Shown here: positions 40,606-51,083 of the stretch, piece by piece | Position numbering within the stretch: position 1 is the stretch's first letter | Layout of the letters: every line of letters begins with the position of its first letter | Source of the DNA: an uncultured bacterium | Lineage (GTDB): Bacteria; Verrucomicrobiota; Lentisphaeria; Victivallales; UBA1829 | Assembly (NCBI GenBank): GCA_900548385.1 | Contig: URKJ01000029.1 | Span: 1-58,492, forward strand | Reading direction: 5' to 3' | DNA: 58,492 bases | Made by a program: the position numbers and the translations under genes | The notes under the pieces: model-generated | Seen by the model: only the letters and a program-made list of their open reading frames with translations | What the model was told of the DNA's origin: nothing | The model's database searches: none

Positions 40606-40951
40606 TCCTATATGATGAGTTCACAATGTACATTCTTTGGAAAAACATAACACATTTCGACGTTTTTACAAACAGAAACCTGATTTTTAAGAACATTTTT
40701 TGCTGGAATTCGATTGATAGAGAGCGTTTTTGCGTGAATTGTACAATGCAAGCAGAGGTCCTACGTTTTTTTGGTGAACCACTATCCACTATCGCGATAG
40801 GAATATTGCCTCTTCATTTTCAATCATGGCTGGGATGATGAGAACATTTATGCAGGTGTTTTCATCGGCGGAGGGGTTGCGGTTGTCTTTTTTATGGAGA
40901 TGGAATATGCTTTCATCAATGTTTTTTGCGGAGGTGAAGGCTGTGTTTACG
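40606..40951. promoter_or_regulatory. Divergent intergenic region with short palindromes
   Basis: A region of 346 bases between the type III operon and the relaxase, without a convincing gene. Palindromes seen: AATGTACATT (40625-40634), ATTGTACAAT (40738-40747) and CTATCGCGATAG (40789-40800). The first two are variants of one site and could be operators for the HTH protein; the last lies nearer the relaxase and could belong to an oriT or relaxase control site. Roles are inferred. Confidence 0.4.
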
Positions 40952-43793
40952 ATGGCTCGGATCAAGGCGGTGCGCGGCAAGGGAAAGGAATTCTTTCTGA
41001 ATCACTTGTCATGCAACGATTATTATTCGGAAAAGGAACATGTTGAAGGTGTATGGCATGGGGCTTTGGCAAATGATTTCGGGCTGTCGGAGCAGAAAGT
41101 TCAGGCGAAGGTGTTCAGTCTGTTTCAGCAGAATATCAATCCTTTGACGCATGGGAAATTGACGCAGAGAACGGTTGCGGGCGAGATTCGGTTTTATGAC
41201 TTTCAGTGTTCGGCGCAGAAGTCGGTTTCGGTGATGGCGTTATTTGATGACTGGTTGGTTGAAGCGCATCGGAAATCGGTGGATTTGGCGATGCGGGAAT
41301 TGGAACGTTTTGCTGCTGTTCGGATTCGGGACGGAGCGAATGTCAATACGCAGAATCATGAGATTACCGGCAAGATAGTTTATGCGATTTTTCAACATGA
41401 TGCAAGCCGTTTGCTTGATCCGCAGCTGCATACGCACAATGTTGTCTGCAACGTGACGCGGGATGCAAACGGTCAATACAAGGCTTTGGAAAATACGGAG
41501 ATGTGCAAAGCGATCCGATACTGCGGACGGGTGTATCAAAATGCGATGGCGATAGAATGCCGGAAACTCGGTTATGAAATAGTCGAAAGTCTGGACTTTC
41601 GGGGCAATGTCAACGGGTTTGAAATCAAAGGAGTATCGGAAGAACTTCAGGAGCGTTTTTCCAAACGGACGCGGGATATTGACGAGGAAATCGCGCGTCA
41701 GGAGCGGAATCTCGGACGTGCTTTGACGGCGGCGGAACGGCATGATATTTCGCTGGAAACGCGGTCGTTCAAACTGGCGGAAACGGATTCGGCGGCGGTC
41801 CGGAATCATCAGTTGGAACAACTTTCGCGGGAGGAAATGGAACTGCTGCAAAAGTTGGCGCAGGAATCGTTTCAGCGGGAACAACGGCGGGAAGAAAATC
41901 GTTCCGCGGAACAGGCGATCGACGAGGTTCTCCCGGAACTGTTTGAACAGCAGAGCGTCTTGAAAACGGAGCAGATTCTTGCGGAAGTCCTGACACGGAA
42001 TCTCGGCAACATATCGCTCGCTGAATTGCAAACGGCACTGTCAAAACATCCGGAACTGCGGAAACTGCCGGAGAATTACATAGTTCCGCTGGCGGTGATG
42101 GAGGCGGAGCAATATGCGCTTGATGCGATTGAGCGGGAACGCGGTTTGTATGTGCCGCTAAACGTCCATTTCAGAGCATTCGAGGGAGAGAAAAACCGGG
42201 CGTCGCAGCGCGAGGCGGTTCAGGGGATTCTGCGGAGCCGCGACCGTTTTGTCCTGCTGCGCGGCGTGGCTGGTTCCGGCAAAACATCCACGCTGAAAGA
42301 ACTGGCGCGCGGGCTTGCGCAGGCTCCGCGGGTGCTGGCGCCGACGAATAGCGCAGTCGAGGTGCTGAAGCGGGAAGGTTTTCCGCATTCGCAGACGGTG
42401 GCAGGTTTCCTTTTGCGTCCGCCGGAATTTAACGGACTTGTGATCGTTGACGAGTCCGGTTTGAACTCACTCCGGGACGGTGTGGCGTTATTGCGATTGG
42501 CGGAGGAAAAGAAATTCCGCATCCTGTTCGTCGGAGATTCGCTTCAGCATCACGCTGTCAATCGCGGCGACTTTTTTCGTCTGTTGGAAGAACATTCTCA
42601 AATCAAACGTTTTTCGTTGACGGAGATCCTCCGTCAGCAGAAGGAAGAATATCGTCTGGGCGTCAAAGCCTGTGCGGACGGCAATTTTGCGGAAGCATTT
42701 GAGCGGTTCGACCGGAACGGATTTCTGCATGAAAACGGTGCCGGCTACCTCAAAATGGCGGCCAGACGTTTTGTCGGCTTGTATCATCGGAAGGATCAGG
42801 TGATCGCGGTCGCTCTCCGACGCACCGGGAATGCGATGCGCTCACGGCGGAAATCCGTGCCCATCTGCCGTTGGGAAAGATTGTCCAAACGCCGGGCGTG
42901 TTCCGTTCGGCCCGCTTCAGCCGAGCCAGACTGCGGAATCCGAAAACCTATCATCCGGAGCAAACCGTGATGTTCGTCCGCCGGATGAAAAATATCGCCG
43001 AGGCAGGAACGGTTGTGGAAATTGTCAAAGTCGAACGGAATTGTCTGCATTTGAGCAACGGGAAGTTGCTTCGTCTGCCAGGTGCGGCGGATTACATCGC
43101 CGTCGGGGAGAGGCGTCCGATGGAATTGCGGCAGGGGGATGTCATTCAGTTTCAGGTCAATTTGCGCGAACAAAAGATTTTTAACGGCAATCTTGCCCGG
43201 ATAACCGGAACGCCCGGCATGGTTGAACTGCTGAATCAGGACATGAACCCGGTCGCGGACGGCTTGCGGTGTCTTCCGTCGGACTTCGCCGGATATGATT
43301 ACGGCTGGGTGACGACCTCGCACAAATCGCAGGGACGGACGGCGCGGCATGTGGTGATCGCGGCGCAAAAACTGGACCGCAAAGCGTTTTATGTGTCATG
43401 CAGCCGCGGACGGGGAGACCGGCTCAAGTGGGAAGCCGACGCTTTGGCGGAAGAACGCCGCCGGAATCCGATCTCGGACGCTCAGCGTCACGTTTTGGCG
43501 GATTTGCATAAAGAGGGACGGCTCGAACGTATGCCGTCGGAATTGTCGATGAGAGAAGCCTCGGCATTGATGGCAAATATTTTGCGGACGATCCGCTCAA
43601 TCCGATGCAAAAAGCGAATCTGCTCAAACATATTCGCAACGGCAATCTGCCCGATATGCCGGACTCCGCAATCAATGCTCTCACACAGAAAGATTATATG
43701 CCGCTGATCCGGCAGGCATGGCAAAAACGCGACCGGAATTATGTTCCGGAAAAAGCCCACACACAGGGAAAGACACGCGGAATGGAGCTTTAA
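40952..43793 (+). pseudogene. MobF-family relaxase/helicase with two frameshifts
   Basis: Intact, it would be about 947 aa. The relaxase domain has the tandem tyrosines NDYYSE (Y24, Y25) and the metal-binding motif HDASRLLDPQLHTHNVV. The helicase domain has GVAGSGKTST and VIVDESGL. The frame breaks near 42813, where an extra CT gives RRTGNAM instead of the conserved APTHREC. It breaks again near 43577, after which GKYFADDPLNPMQKANLLKH is in another frame. The last segment ends at TAA 43791-43793. Start ATG 40952; GTG 40943 is better spaced from GGAGG. Conjugative DNA processing is probably lost. Confidence 0.85.
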
Positions 43794-44596
43794 CGGATCG
43801 AATTCAAATACGCCTCGTGATACCGTTTGATCGCGGGATTCGAGAGTCCGGGGCAATTACAGGAGTCTTCGCCGTTCAATGGATGCACGGCGATGAAATC
43901 CCGTTTTGCCGCGAACTTTGCGGTTTTCGGGCGATACCCCAGACGCAGAGATTTCTGCAGATAAGATTCATACTCGGCACCCCATTCCACACTCCGGTCG
44001 AGAACCGCCTCATGCCGGCGGCGATGCTGAAAAAGATATTTTATTGCATTTTTTACGACGGGAAACCCCGATTTTTTCCCTTCCGGTACAATGGACGGCA
44101 GAGCCCCCGTCCAATGTGCGGAAATTTTATAAAGCCGGATGTACGCCTCGTTTTTGGGAAGAAAACGGATTTTCAATACTTCACGCAATACACAGTGCAT
44201 ATAATCATAACGGGCCGGAATCGATTCGGGCGGTTGAGGAAAACTTTCTGCCATTGCAAAAATTGCTTTTGTTTTTGCCGGGCTGACGATCAACTCCGGA
44301 GGAAGCGCGATTTCCCTTGACACCGCCTCATGTGATACAAAATATTCCAAAAGTTGCCGGGAATGCGGCTCGTCAAGTCCCTGTGCGAAAAGCTTTTCAT
44401 ACGGCGAAAATTCATGCAGTAAATTGCAAAGATAAAAGCGCATGAGATTTCGGCATATGGTGGCAAGATTTTCTTCAAGTGTCACTTTTTTGTGGTCGCA
44501 GGGAAGAAAAATCAGCAGCGCGTCAGCCGCAATCGACACCGGTCCCTGACTGATGAGATCTTTCAGCATTCGGTAATGTTTGTCTCCGTCGTTCAT
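43790..44596 (-). CDS. Hypothetical protein of mobile module, 268 aa
   Basis: ATG 44596 follows GGAGGATGAG. Soluble and helical, with YDYMHCVLREVLKIRFLP in the middle and a Cys pair near the C-terminus (DSCNCPGLSNPAIKRYHEAY). Convergent with the relaxase, overlapping its end by 4 bases. No family recognised; probably a replication or mobilisation accessory. Confidence 0.55.
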   Translation of the reverse strand: MNDGDKHYRMLKDLISQGPVSIAADALLIFLPCDHKKVTLEENLATICRNLMRFYLCNLLHEFSPYEKLFAQGLDEPHSRQLLEYFVSHEAVSREIALPPELIVSPAKTKAIFAMAESFPQPPESIPARYDYMHCVLREVLKIRFLPKNEAYIRLYKISAHWTGALPSIVPEGKKSGFPVVKNAIKYLFQHRRRHEAVLDRSVEWGAEYESYLQKSLRLGYRPKTAKFAAKRDFIAVHPLNGEDSCNCPGLSNPAIKRYHEAYLNSIR

Positions 44597-44636
44597 CTCA
44601 TCCTCCGTGGTAAAGTAGCATTTCTTATGTAAAAAA

Positions 44637-46097
44637 TCAACTGTCGGACAAAAGTTTCGGGGTAGCAGCGTCAATCGTTCCGGCACGTTCCTCCGCAATC
44701 AATTTGTCCGCCGCCAAATTCAGTTGAACCACAATTCTGTCGCTTGCCGTTCCGGAAAGTTCACGCAGTCGCTGACGCATGAGGCCGACCGTACTGTTTT
44801 CTCCTTCCGCGCCTACCATGCCGCGCATCAGGGAAATACCCTTTAATCGCGCCGCCCTGTCCGCGTGGTCCTGATAATGTTCGTCATCGCCGGATTGATG
44901 TGTCCGACAATGCTTTGAATCACCGGCAGCGGTACGCCTTTGATTCCGGCATAGTAACAGAAACAGTGCCGCAGACTGTGAAAATCCTTGACGCTCTGAT
45001 TGCGTTTCCCGCCGGTCGTTTTGCGCTGTGTCACGATGCCGAGTCCGTTCAAAAACAGGTGAATCGCATGAGGCAATGCGTTCGTTTTTCTCAAATACAT
45101 CTCCGCCGCCTCCGGGATCACATATTCCGCAAACGGTGAAGCAAGGTTCCTTGCCTCGGCAAGTTCCGCTAGGCATTGCGCAAGCTCCATTTCAATCGGG
45201 ACATGAACCAGCGTATGCGTTTTTCTCGTGACACGGTTGATTTCGCGATAGAGAAAATCCGAAACCGCCGTACCGCGTCCGTTATAGCCGCCGATTTCAG
45301 ACCATTTGAGCGTGGCGACGTCTCCCTCGCGCAAGCCGGTGCATAAACCGATGGTGAATAGCGCTTTCATCAGCGGCGGCGGATTTGCAAAAATCATGAA
45401 CAATTCGTCCTGCGTAAAAATTTCACGCTCGACATGCGTGACAATGATTCCTTTGATATGCTGAAACGGATTCTCATCGGCGGTAAATCCGAGGTCCGGC
45501 AGCAGATATTTGAACACCTGGCGGCAGGCCCGCAGATATTGATTCGCGCTCGCGCTGGAAAGCAGAGTCTCTGAATTTTGCTCGTATGGAATTCCACGGC
45601 GCGGAATCGTCCGGCAATAGCGTCCATTCTGACGGATATAAGCGATATAGGCGTCCGCGTGTTTCGGTTCGACCTCGGCAAGATGGGTAAGCGAAAACTT
45701 CTTCTTTGCGAATGCGACAAAATCGTTCCCATCGGGATTGCACAACACCGATGTGTCATTTCTGCGGGATTTCCTGACGCGGCTTTTCAAGGAATCGCTG
45801 AAACGCATCATCCAGCAGAATTGTAGTCCGCGCTGACAACTTTTTCAGACTTGCCTTTTCTTCAAGATATTCCTCGCGGCTCTTGATCGCGTCAAGTTTG
45901 CGGAGCGGTTCCAGATATTCTTTCGCGGACTTGTCCGCATCGCGCAGTACGGAAATTTTTTCGCCGGACGCATTCCGCAAGGTGACACTTTTCCGTTTGC
46001 CGTTTTCAAGACGGTATTGCAGATAATAAATCCCGTTCTGCTTATAGATCCGTCCAGCTCCGTTCGGACGTCTTTTCTGTTCTTTGGTTCTTGGCAT
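44637..46097 (-). pseudogene. Tyrosine recombinase (integrase) with two frameshifts
   Basis: Intact, it would be about 486 aa. The N-terminal Arm-type segment (GRIYKQNGIYYLQYRLENGK) ends early at RQEIPQK because of one extra A near 45768; the frame resumes at NDTSVLCNPDG. The catalytic domain has TGLREGDVATLKW (Arg) and HSLRHCF. After GHINPAMT a missing base near 44868 removes the region EHYQDHADRA that holds the expected nucleophile Tyr. The final 70 residues, to LLSDS, are in the third frame. It was the integration enzyme of the mobile module; now probably inactive. Confidence 0.82.
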
Positions 46098-46830
46098 TCA
46101 TTCTCCTGATTTTGAATTCTTCCGGTTTTCGGGAACATACACTGGTTGTCCCGAAAACCAAGAGAAAATCAAGTCTTGATGAGAAGATGTTCTCATCGCC
46201 ATTTTTCACCTCAAATATTTATTTGCCATTATTTGCCATTCGCGTTTCATTTCCGCGCGTCACCGAGCGTAACCAAACGGGAACCACCACTGACCCAACT
46301 TTTGACGGACTATCCGCAGGCAAGTACATTAAATACGTTTATCACAAACGACTTGCAAAATAATTTCATCTCCGTTTTTATCCGCCAACTTGCGCATATT
46401 GAACAAGCCGCATCTCCCGAAAAAAGTCCGCAAAATTGTCTCTGAAAGCAATTTATCCGACTGCAAAACACATTGCAATCAAACCCGTTCCGGTCGACGT
46501 AACGATACTGAAAGTGTTACGTGAAGTAAAACGCAATACCCCTTATGTAGTACGTTACATTGCTTGTATTGCCTTTTGGGAAGCCGGATACAAGTTGAAT
46601 TTCAACAACAAAGACTGGATGTTTCAAATGTCAGATAAGAAATCAACTCCGAGGATACACTCAGACAAACAGGAAATCGATAACCATTTTCAACATAAAC
46701 TACATTTTTCTCAGTGAAACACTCCGAAAACAACTGAAATGTTTGTTGATGTGGTTGTTTTTTCTATATTCCATGCTATTGTTAGTCATGGGCACATACA
46801 AAATGTATCTGCTGAAAAAGGATTGTCTGT
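46098..46830. other. Intergenic region with inverted repeats upstream of integrase and type I operon
   Basis: No convincing gene in 733 bases; a 93-codon frame at 46436-46717 lacks a ribosome binding site. Visible repeats: GGTTTTCGGGA/TCCCGAAAACC (46124-46159), TATTTGCCAT twice in tandem (about 46218-46237), ACGTAAC/GTTACGT (46497-46522) and a third ACGTTAC (46552-46558). Such repeats next to an integrase are typical of att or operator sequences, but no attL/attR pair was found. Confidence 0.4.
46124..46159. repeat. 11-bp inverted repeat upstream of integrase
   Basis: GGTTTTCGGGA and TCCCGAAAACC separated by 14 bases, 27 bases before the integrase start. Candidate integrase core/operator or bidirectional hairpin. 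Confidence 0.65.
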
Positions 46831-47004
46831 ATGGAAGATCGATGGTTGTCTTTGAAGGAAATAGCGGGATATTTGGGGGCACGTCGCGAGACCATTTACA
46901 AATGGATCGAACGCGGCATGCCGGGACACCGCATCGGCAAACTCTGGAAATTCAAACAGTCGGAAGTGGATGAATGGATCAAATCCGGCAAGGCCGCGGA
47001 TTGA
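46831..47004 (+). CDS. Excisionase-like winged HTH regulator heading type I R-M operon
   Basis: 57 aa: MEDRWLSLKEIAGYLGARRE, TIYKWIERGMPGHRIGKLWK, FKQSEVDEWIKSGKAAD. It is a close relative of the 60-aa protein at 40417-40599 heading the type III operon. AAAAAGGATTGTCTGT precedes the ATG. It ends 28 bases before hsdM. Probably a shared type of transcriptional control for restriction genes. Confidence 0.8.
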   Translation: MEDRWLSLKEIAGYLGARRETIYKWIERGMPGHRIGKLWKFKQSEVDEWIKSGKAAD

Positions 47005-47032
47005 ATTGTTGTAAGAAAGAGAAGTTGAAAAT

Positions 47033-48892
47033 ATGACAGATGATAAACTGAAAGATCTGAAAGCCCGGCTTTGGAAAACCGCTGACCAACTGCGTTCCGG
47101 GAGCGGACTGAAGCCGACAAAATATTCGCCACCGATTCTCGGCCTGATCTTTTTGCGTTTCGCCAACAGCAAATATGCGCAGTTTGAAAAAGCGATCAAC
47201 GAAGAGTTCAACAATAAAAAAGGAACTCGTGCTGAACAACCCGTTGAAAAAATCGCCATTCGGCAATGCGGTTTCTACCTGCCCGACTGTGCCCGTTACG
47301 ATAAAATTCTGAATACTGCTGATCAGGAAGACTTGGCGGCGGTCATCAAAAAAGCGATGACCGAGATGGAGAAATTCAATCCGGAGTTGGAAGGTGTCCT
47401 GCCAAAGGATGTGTATTACGATATTGCTTCCAGCGAAGATCCGCTGCTGCTGAAAAAAGTGGTTCGGAACTTCAAAGATATTCCTGACGACGTAGAAATT
47501 GATATCTTCGGTGAAATCTACGAATATTTCCTCGGCGAGTTCGCGTTGGCGGAGGGACAAGGCGGTGGTACATTTTTCACACCAAGTAGCGTAGTACGCT
47601 ATATGGTGGAAGTGTTGGCTCCTACTGAAGGAAAAATCCTTGACCCGGCCTGCGGTTCGGGTGGAATGTTTGTCCAGGCGGCGCGATATATGCATCGGCA
47701 CAACGATGCAGGGAAAGAGATCAATTTGCGCGCTAGTGGCGTGGAGAAAGAGCCGGACACCGTCAATCTTGCCAAGATGAATTTGATTTTGAACAACATT
47801 CGCGGTGAGATCACCAATGCGAACAGCTTTTACAGCGATCCTTACAATGAATACGGCAATTTCGACTATGTGATGGCCAATCCGCCATTCAATGTGGACG
47901 AAGTATCTTTTGATGCAGTAAAGGGACAGCCGCGTTTCAACGAATACGGGATTCCGCAGAACAAGGGCAAGAAGAACAAAAAGGATGGCGACAAGACCGA
48001 AACCGTACCAAACGCCAATTATCTGTGGATCAATCTTTTTGCAACGTCGTTGAGCGAGCGCGGACGCGCCGCGCTGGTCATGGCGAACAGTGCCAGTGAC
48101 GCAGGCAACAGTGAATATGACATTCGCAAACGGCTGATTGAGGCGGGAATCATCAAGCAGATGGTGACGCTGCCGAGCAATATGTTCAACACGGTAACGC
48201 TTCCGGCGACACTCTGGTTCTTTGACAAAGCCAAGGCGCGAACGGAGCGAAAGGGCGAAATTCTGTTCGTGGATGCCCGCAACATATTCACTCAAATCGA
48301 CCGAGCGCACCGCAAGTTCAGCGACGAACAGATCAAAAATCTGGGCGTCATCACCCGCTTGTACGAAGGCGACACGGAAACGCTTCCCGCTCTGCTGAAA
48401 GAATATGCCGAGGAAATTACTGAAACGGAAAAGAAAGCGAAATTTGAAATTGTTCTGGCTCAATCTGTACTGAAAAATCAGTTGGCGAAATTGAAGGAAG
48501 CAAAAGGGACAGCAGCGGAGCGGCAGTATGCAAGAGCGCAGCTTGCCGGGGAATCCGCCATTGCTGAAATCCGTAAGAAGGCGGACGAGCGCAAAGCCTA
48601 TTTTCAGTCGCAGATCGATTGGTTGAACAAGCGCTTCCCGGATAATCAATATCATGACATCGTCGGGCTTTGCAAAGTGGCGAAACTGGAGGGCGAGGAC
48701 GGCATCAAGGATCAGGATTACAGCTTGAATCCGGGGCGTTATGTCGGCGTGGTGATTGAGGATGACGGTATGACGGAAGAAGAATTCAAGGCGGAAATGC
48801 GTTCGCTTGCGGGCGAGCTGACGACGTTGAACACCGAAGCCCACAAGCTCGAGGAAACCATCGCCGCGAACCTCAAGGAGCTGGGAATATGA
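47033..48892 (+). CDS. hsdM: Type I restriction-modification methyltransferase subunit HsdM
   Basis: 619 aa. The N-terminal helical domain begins LKDLKARLWKTADQLRSG. Motif I DPACGSGGMF lies at about residue 204 and motif IV NPPF at 283, giving N6-adenine methyltransferase activity. The C-terminal region has a coiled coil and ends LKELGI. Two HsdM plus one HsdS form the methylase, and two HsdR complete the nuclease. Start 29 bases after the regulator stop; the stop overlaps the next start. Confidence 0.93.
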   Translation: MTDDKLKDLKARLWKTADQLRSGSGLKPTKYSPPILGLIFLRFANSKYAQFEKAINEEFNNKKGTRAEQPVEKIAIRQCGFYLPDCARYDKILNTADQEDLAAVIKKAMTEMEKFNPELEGVLPKDVYYDIASSEDPLLLKKVVRNFKDIPDDVEIDIFGEIYEYFLGEFALAEGQGGGTFFTPSSVVRYMVEVLAPTEGKILDPACGSGGMFVQAARYMHRHNDAGKEINLRASGVEKEPDTVNLAKMNLILNNIRGEITNANSFYSDPYNEYGNFDYVMANPPFNVDEVSFDAVKGQPRFNEYGIPQNKGKKNKKDGDKTETVPNANYLWINLFATSLSERGRAALVMANSASDAGNSEYDIRKRLIEAGIIKQMVTLPSNMFNTVTLPATLWFFDKAKARTERKGEILFVDARNIFTQIDRAHRKFSDEQIKNLGVITRLYEGDTETLPALLKEYAEEITETEKKAKFEIVLAQSVLKNQLAKLKEAKGTAAERQYARAQLAGESAIAEIRKKADERKAYFQSQIDWLNKRFPDNQYHDIVGLCKVAKLEGEDGIKDQDYSLNPGRYVGVVIEDDGMTEEEFKAEMRSLAGELTTLNTEAHKLEETIAANLKELGI

Positions 48893-49902
48893 AAAAAGCC
48901 GAAACTGTTCCCGCTTCCCATAACCGGATGCTTCTTTACAGGGACGAAAACGGACAGACCAATGTTTCCGTACTGTTTTCGGAGGAGGATTTTTGGTTGA
49001 CACAGCCGCAGTTGGCCGAACTTTACGATACGACCCAACAGAATGTCAGTCAACACATTGACGGAATCTATCGGGATGGCGAATTGGAGCGGGTGGCAAC
49101 TAACAAGAAATTCTTGTCAGTTCGTCAGGAGGGGGAGCGTCAGGTCAAACGTCAGATCGACCATTACAATCTGGATATGGTGATTGCGGTCGGATATCGG
49201 GTGCAGTCTCCGGTGGCAACCCGGTTTCGCCGTTGGGCGACGGCGCGGCTGCATGAGTATATTCAAAAGGGGTTTGCGCTGGATGACGAACGCTTGAAGC
49301 AAGGCGGCAATCGCTATTTCCGGGAACTCCTGCAGCGAATCCGCGACATTCGCTCCTCCGAGCGTAATTTCTACCAGCAGGTGACGGATATTTACGCGAC
49401 CAGCATCGACTACGATCCGAGGGCGGAGATCACCAAGAAGTTCTTTGCCACGGTGCAGAACAAATTGCATTTCGCGGTGCATGAACATACCGCGGCGGAA
49501 GTTATTTATGACCGCGTCGATCACGAGAAGCCGTTGGTTGGGATGACCAATTTCAAAGGCAATTATGTGACGAAGGAAGATGTCCGTATCGCCAAGAATT
49601 ATCTCTCCGAAAAAGAGCTGACGCAGTTGAATCTGCTGGTCGCGCAGTTTTTGGACCGTGCGGAGTTTCAGGCTCTGGAACAGACCCCGATGACCATGCG
49701 CGAATGGATTGAGGAACTGGATCGTCAAATTGTCTTTTTGAAACGGAAACTGCTGGAAGGTTCCGGTAAAATCTCTCATGCTCAGGCGATCGAGAAAGCC
49801 GAGCGTGAGTTTGAAATCTACCGTTCCGACGAGATGCGCCGACTCGAAAGCGACTTTGATAAAGCCGTAAAACAGCTCTCCGAAAAGCAGGAGGGCAAAT
49901 GA
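48889..49902 (+). CDS. rhuM: RhuM-family protein embedded in type I R-M operon
   Basis: 337 aa. VSVLFSEEDFWLTQPQLAEL, with TTQQNVSQHIDGIYRDGELE, and DMVIAVGYRVQSPVATRFRRW are RhuM hallmarks. The N-terminal part reads as a DNA-binding HTH. RhuM genes are often found within hsdM-hsdS operons in many bacteria; their role is not established. Overlaps hsdM and hsdS by 4 bases on each side. Confidence 0.88.
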   Translation: MKKAETVPASHNRMLLYRDENGQTNVSVLFSEEDFWLTQPQLAELYDTTQQNVSQHIDGIYRDGELERVATNKKFLSVRQEGERQVKRQIDHYNLDMVIAVGYRVQSPVATRFRRWATARLHEYIQKGFALDDERLKQGGNRYFRELLQRIRDIRSSERNFYQQVTDIYATSIDYDPRAEITKKFFATVQNKLHFAVHEHTAAEVIYDRVDHEKPLVGMTNFKGNYVTKEDVRIAKNYLSEKELTQLNLLVAQFLDRAEFQALEQTPMTMREWIEELDRQIVFLKRKLLEGSGKISHAQAIEKAEREFEIYRSDEMRRLESDFDKAVKQLSEKQEGK

Positions 49903-51068
49903 GAAATTACCAGCAATGCAAACTTGGCGACGTGGTAGACTCTTGTTTGGGGAAAATGTTAGACCAGAACAAAAATAAAGGTATTCTCCAACCATACTTG
50001 GCTAATGTAAATGTTCGTTGGGGTTACTTCGACGTATCTGATCTTCCTTTGATGCGCTTTCAAAAAGAAGAGGATGAACGCTATGGCCTTCGATATGGGG
50101 ATATAGTAGTTTGCGAGGGTGGCGAACCCGGACGTTGTGCAATTTGGAAAGATCAAATTCCAAATATGAAAATACAGAAGGCATTGCATCGGATAAGAGT
50201 CAATGCCAATGTTATTGATTTTCATTGGCTGTTTTATTGGTTTTTATTGGCAGGACGACATAACGCATTAGAACCGTATTTTACTGGCTCAACAATTAAA
50301 CATCTGCCCGGAGATAAGTTAAAGCAGATTGCAATTTCTTTACCGGAACTTCACATACAACAGAAAGTTGCCTCCATTCTTTCCGCCTACGATGACGCGA
50401 TAGAGAACAACAACCGGCGGATCAAGATTCTGGAACAGATGGCGGAGAACCTCTACAAAGAGTGGTTTGTCCGTATGCGTTTCCCCGGCCACGAAACCGC
50501 CGAATACGAAAACGGCCTCCCCAAAGGCTGGAATGTTTGCAAAATCGGGGCGATAGTTGATCGATTGCCATTTAATCGTTTATATAAGAAAGATGAACTT
50601 AATTCAGAAGGTAAGGTCATTGTAGTCGATCAATCAACAGATGAATATATCGGATTTCATAACAACGAACCTTCACATAAAGCATCAATGGATAGTCCAA
50701 TTTTGCTCTTTGGCGATCACAGTTGCAAATATCAATTGATGATCCAAGATTTTTCCTTGGGAGAAAATGTTGTGCCTTTTCATACCAAGGATTGCGATCC
50801 TTATTTTTTGTTCTTTGCCATCAATGGAATTGTAACCACAACAGAATATAAGCGGCACTGGGGTGAATTGACTTCCCGCAAGATTTTATTGCCTGAATCT
50901 CACCTGCAAGAAACATTTTCTCAAAAGCTCAAACCACTGAAGGCTCAACAAGAACAACTGATACTTGTAAATCGCAAATTACGCAAGCAACGAGATCGTT
51001 TGTTGCCTCGGTTAATGTCGGGGAAATGTCTTGTTACACTAAATGCAAATAAAGCGATAACAGTTTAA
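49899..51068 (+). CDS. hsdS: Type I specificity subunit HsdS
   Basis: 389 aa. Two target-recognition domains (about residues 1-145 and 210-345), each followed by a conserved helix: ASILSAYDDAIENNNRRIKI and LKAQQEQLILVNRKLRKQRD, ending LPRLMSGK. The central conserved block is GC-rich while both recognition domains are A+T-rich, the usual sign of recognition-domain exchange. Confidence 0.92.
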   Translation: MRNYQQCKLGDVVDSCLGKMLDQNKNKGILQPYLANVNVRWGYFDVSDLPLMRFQKEEDERYGLRYGDIVVCEGGEPGRCAIWKDQIPNMKIQKALHRIRVNANVIDFHWLFYWFLLAGRHNALEPYFTGSTIKHLPGDKLKQIAISLPELHIQQKVASILSAYDDAIENNNRRIKILEQMAENLYKEWFVRMRFPGHETAEYENGLPKGWNVCKIGAIVDRLPFNRLYKKDELNSEGKVIVVDQSTDEYIGFHNNEPSHKASMDSPILLFGDHSCKYQLMIQDFSLGENVVPFHTKDCDPYFLFFAINGIVTTTEYKRHWGELTSRKILLPESHLQETFSQKLKPLKAQQEQLILVNRKLRKQRDRLLPRLMSGKCLVTLNANKAITV

Positions 51069-51083
51069 ATAGGAGAAAAGAAA

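Noticed and set aside
46436..46717. 93-codon plus-strand frame upstream of the type I operon
   Set aside because: No ribosome binding site, no recognisable domain, overlaps inverted repeats, and the composition looks intergenic.
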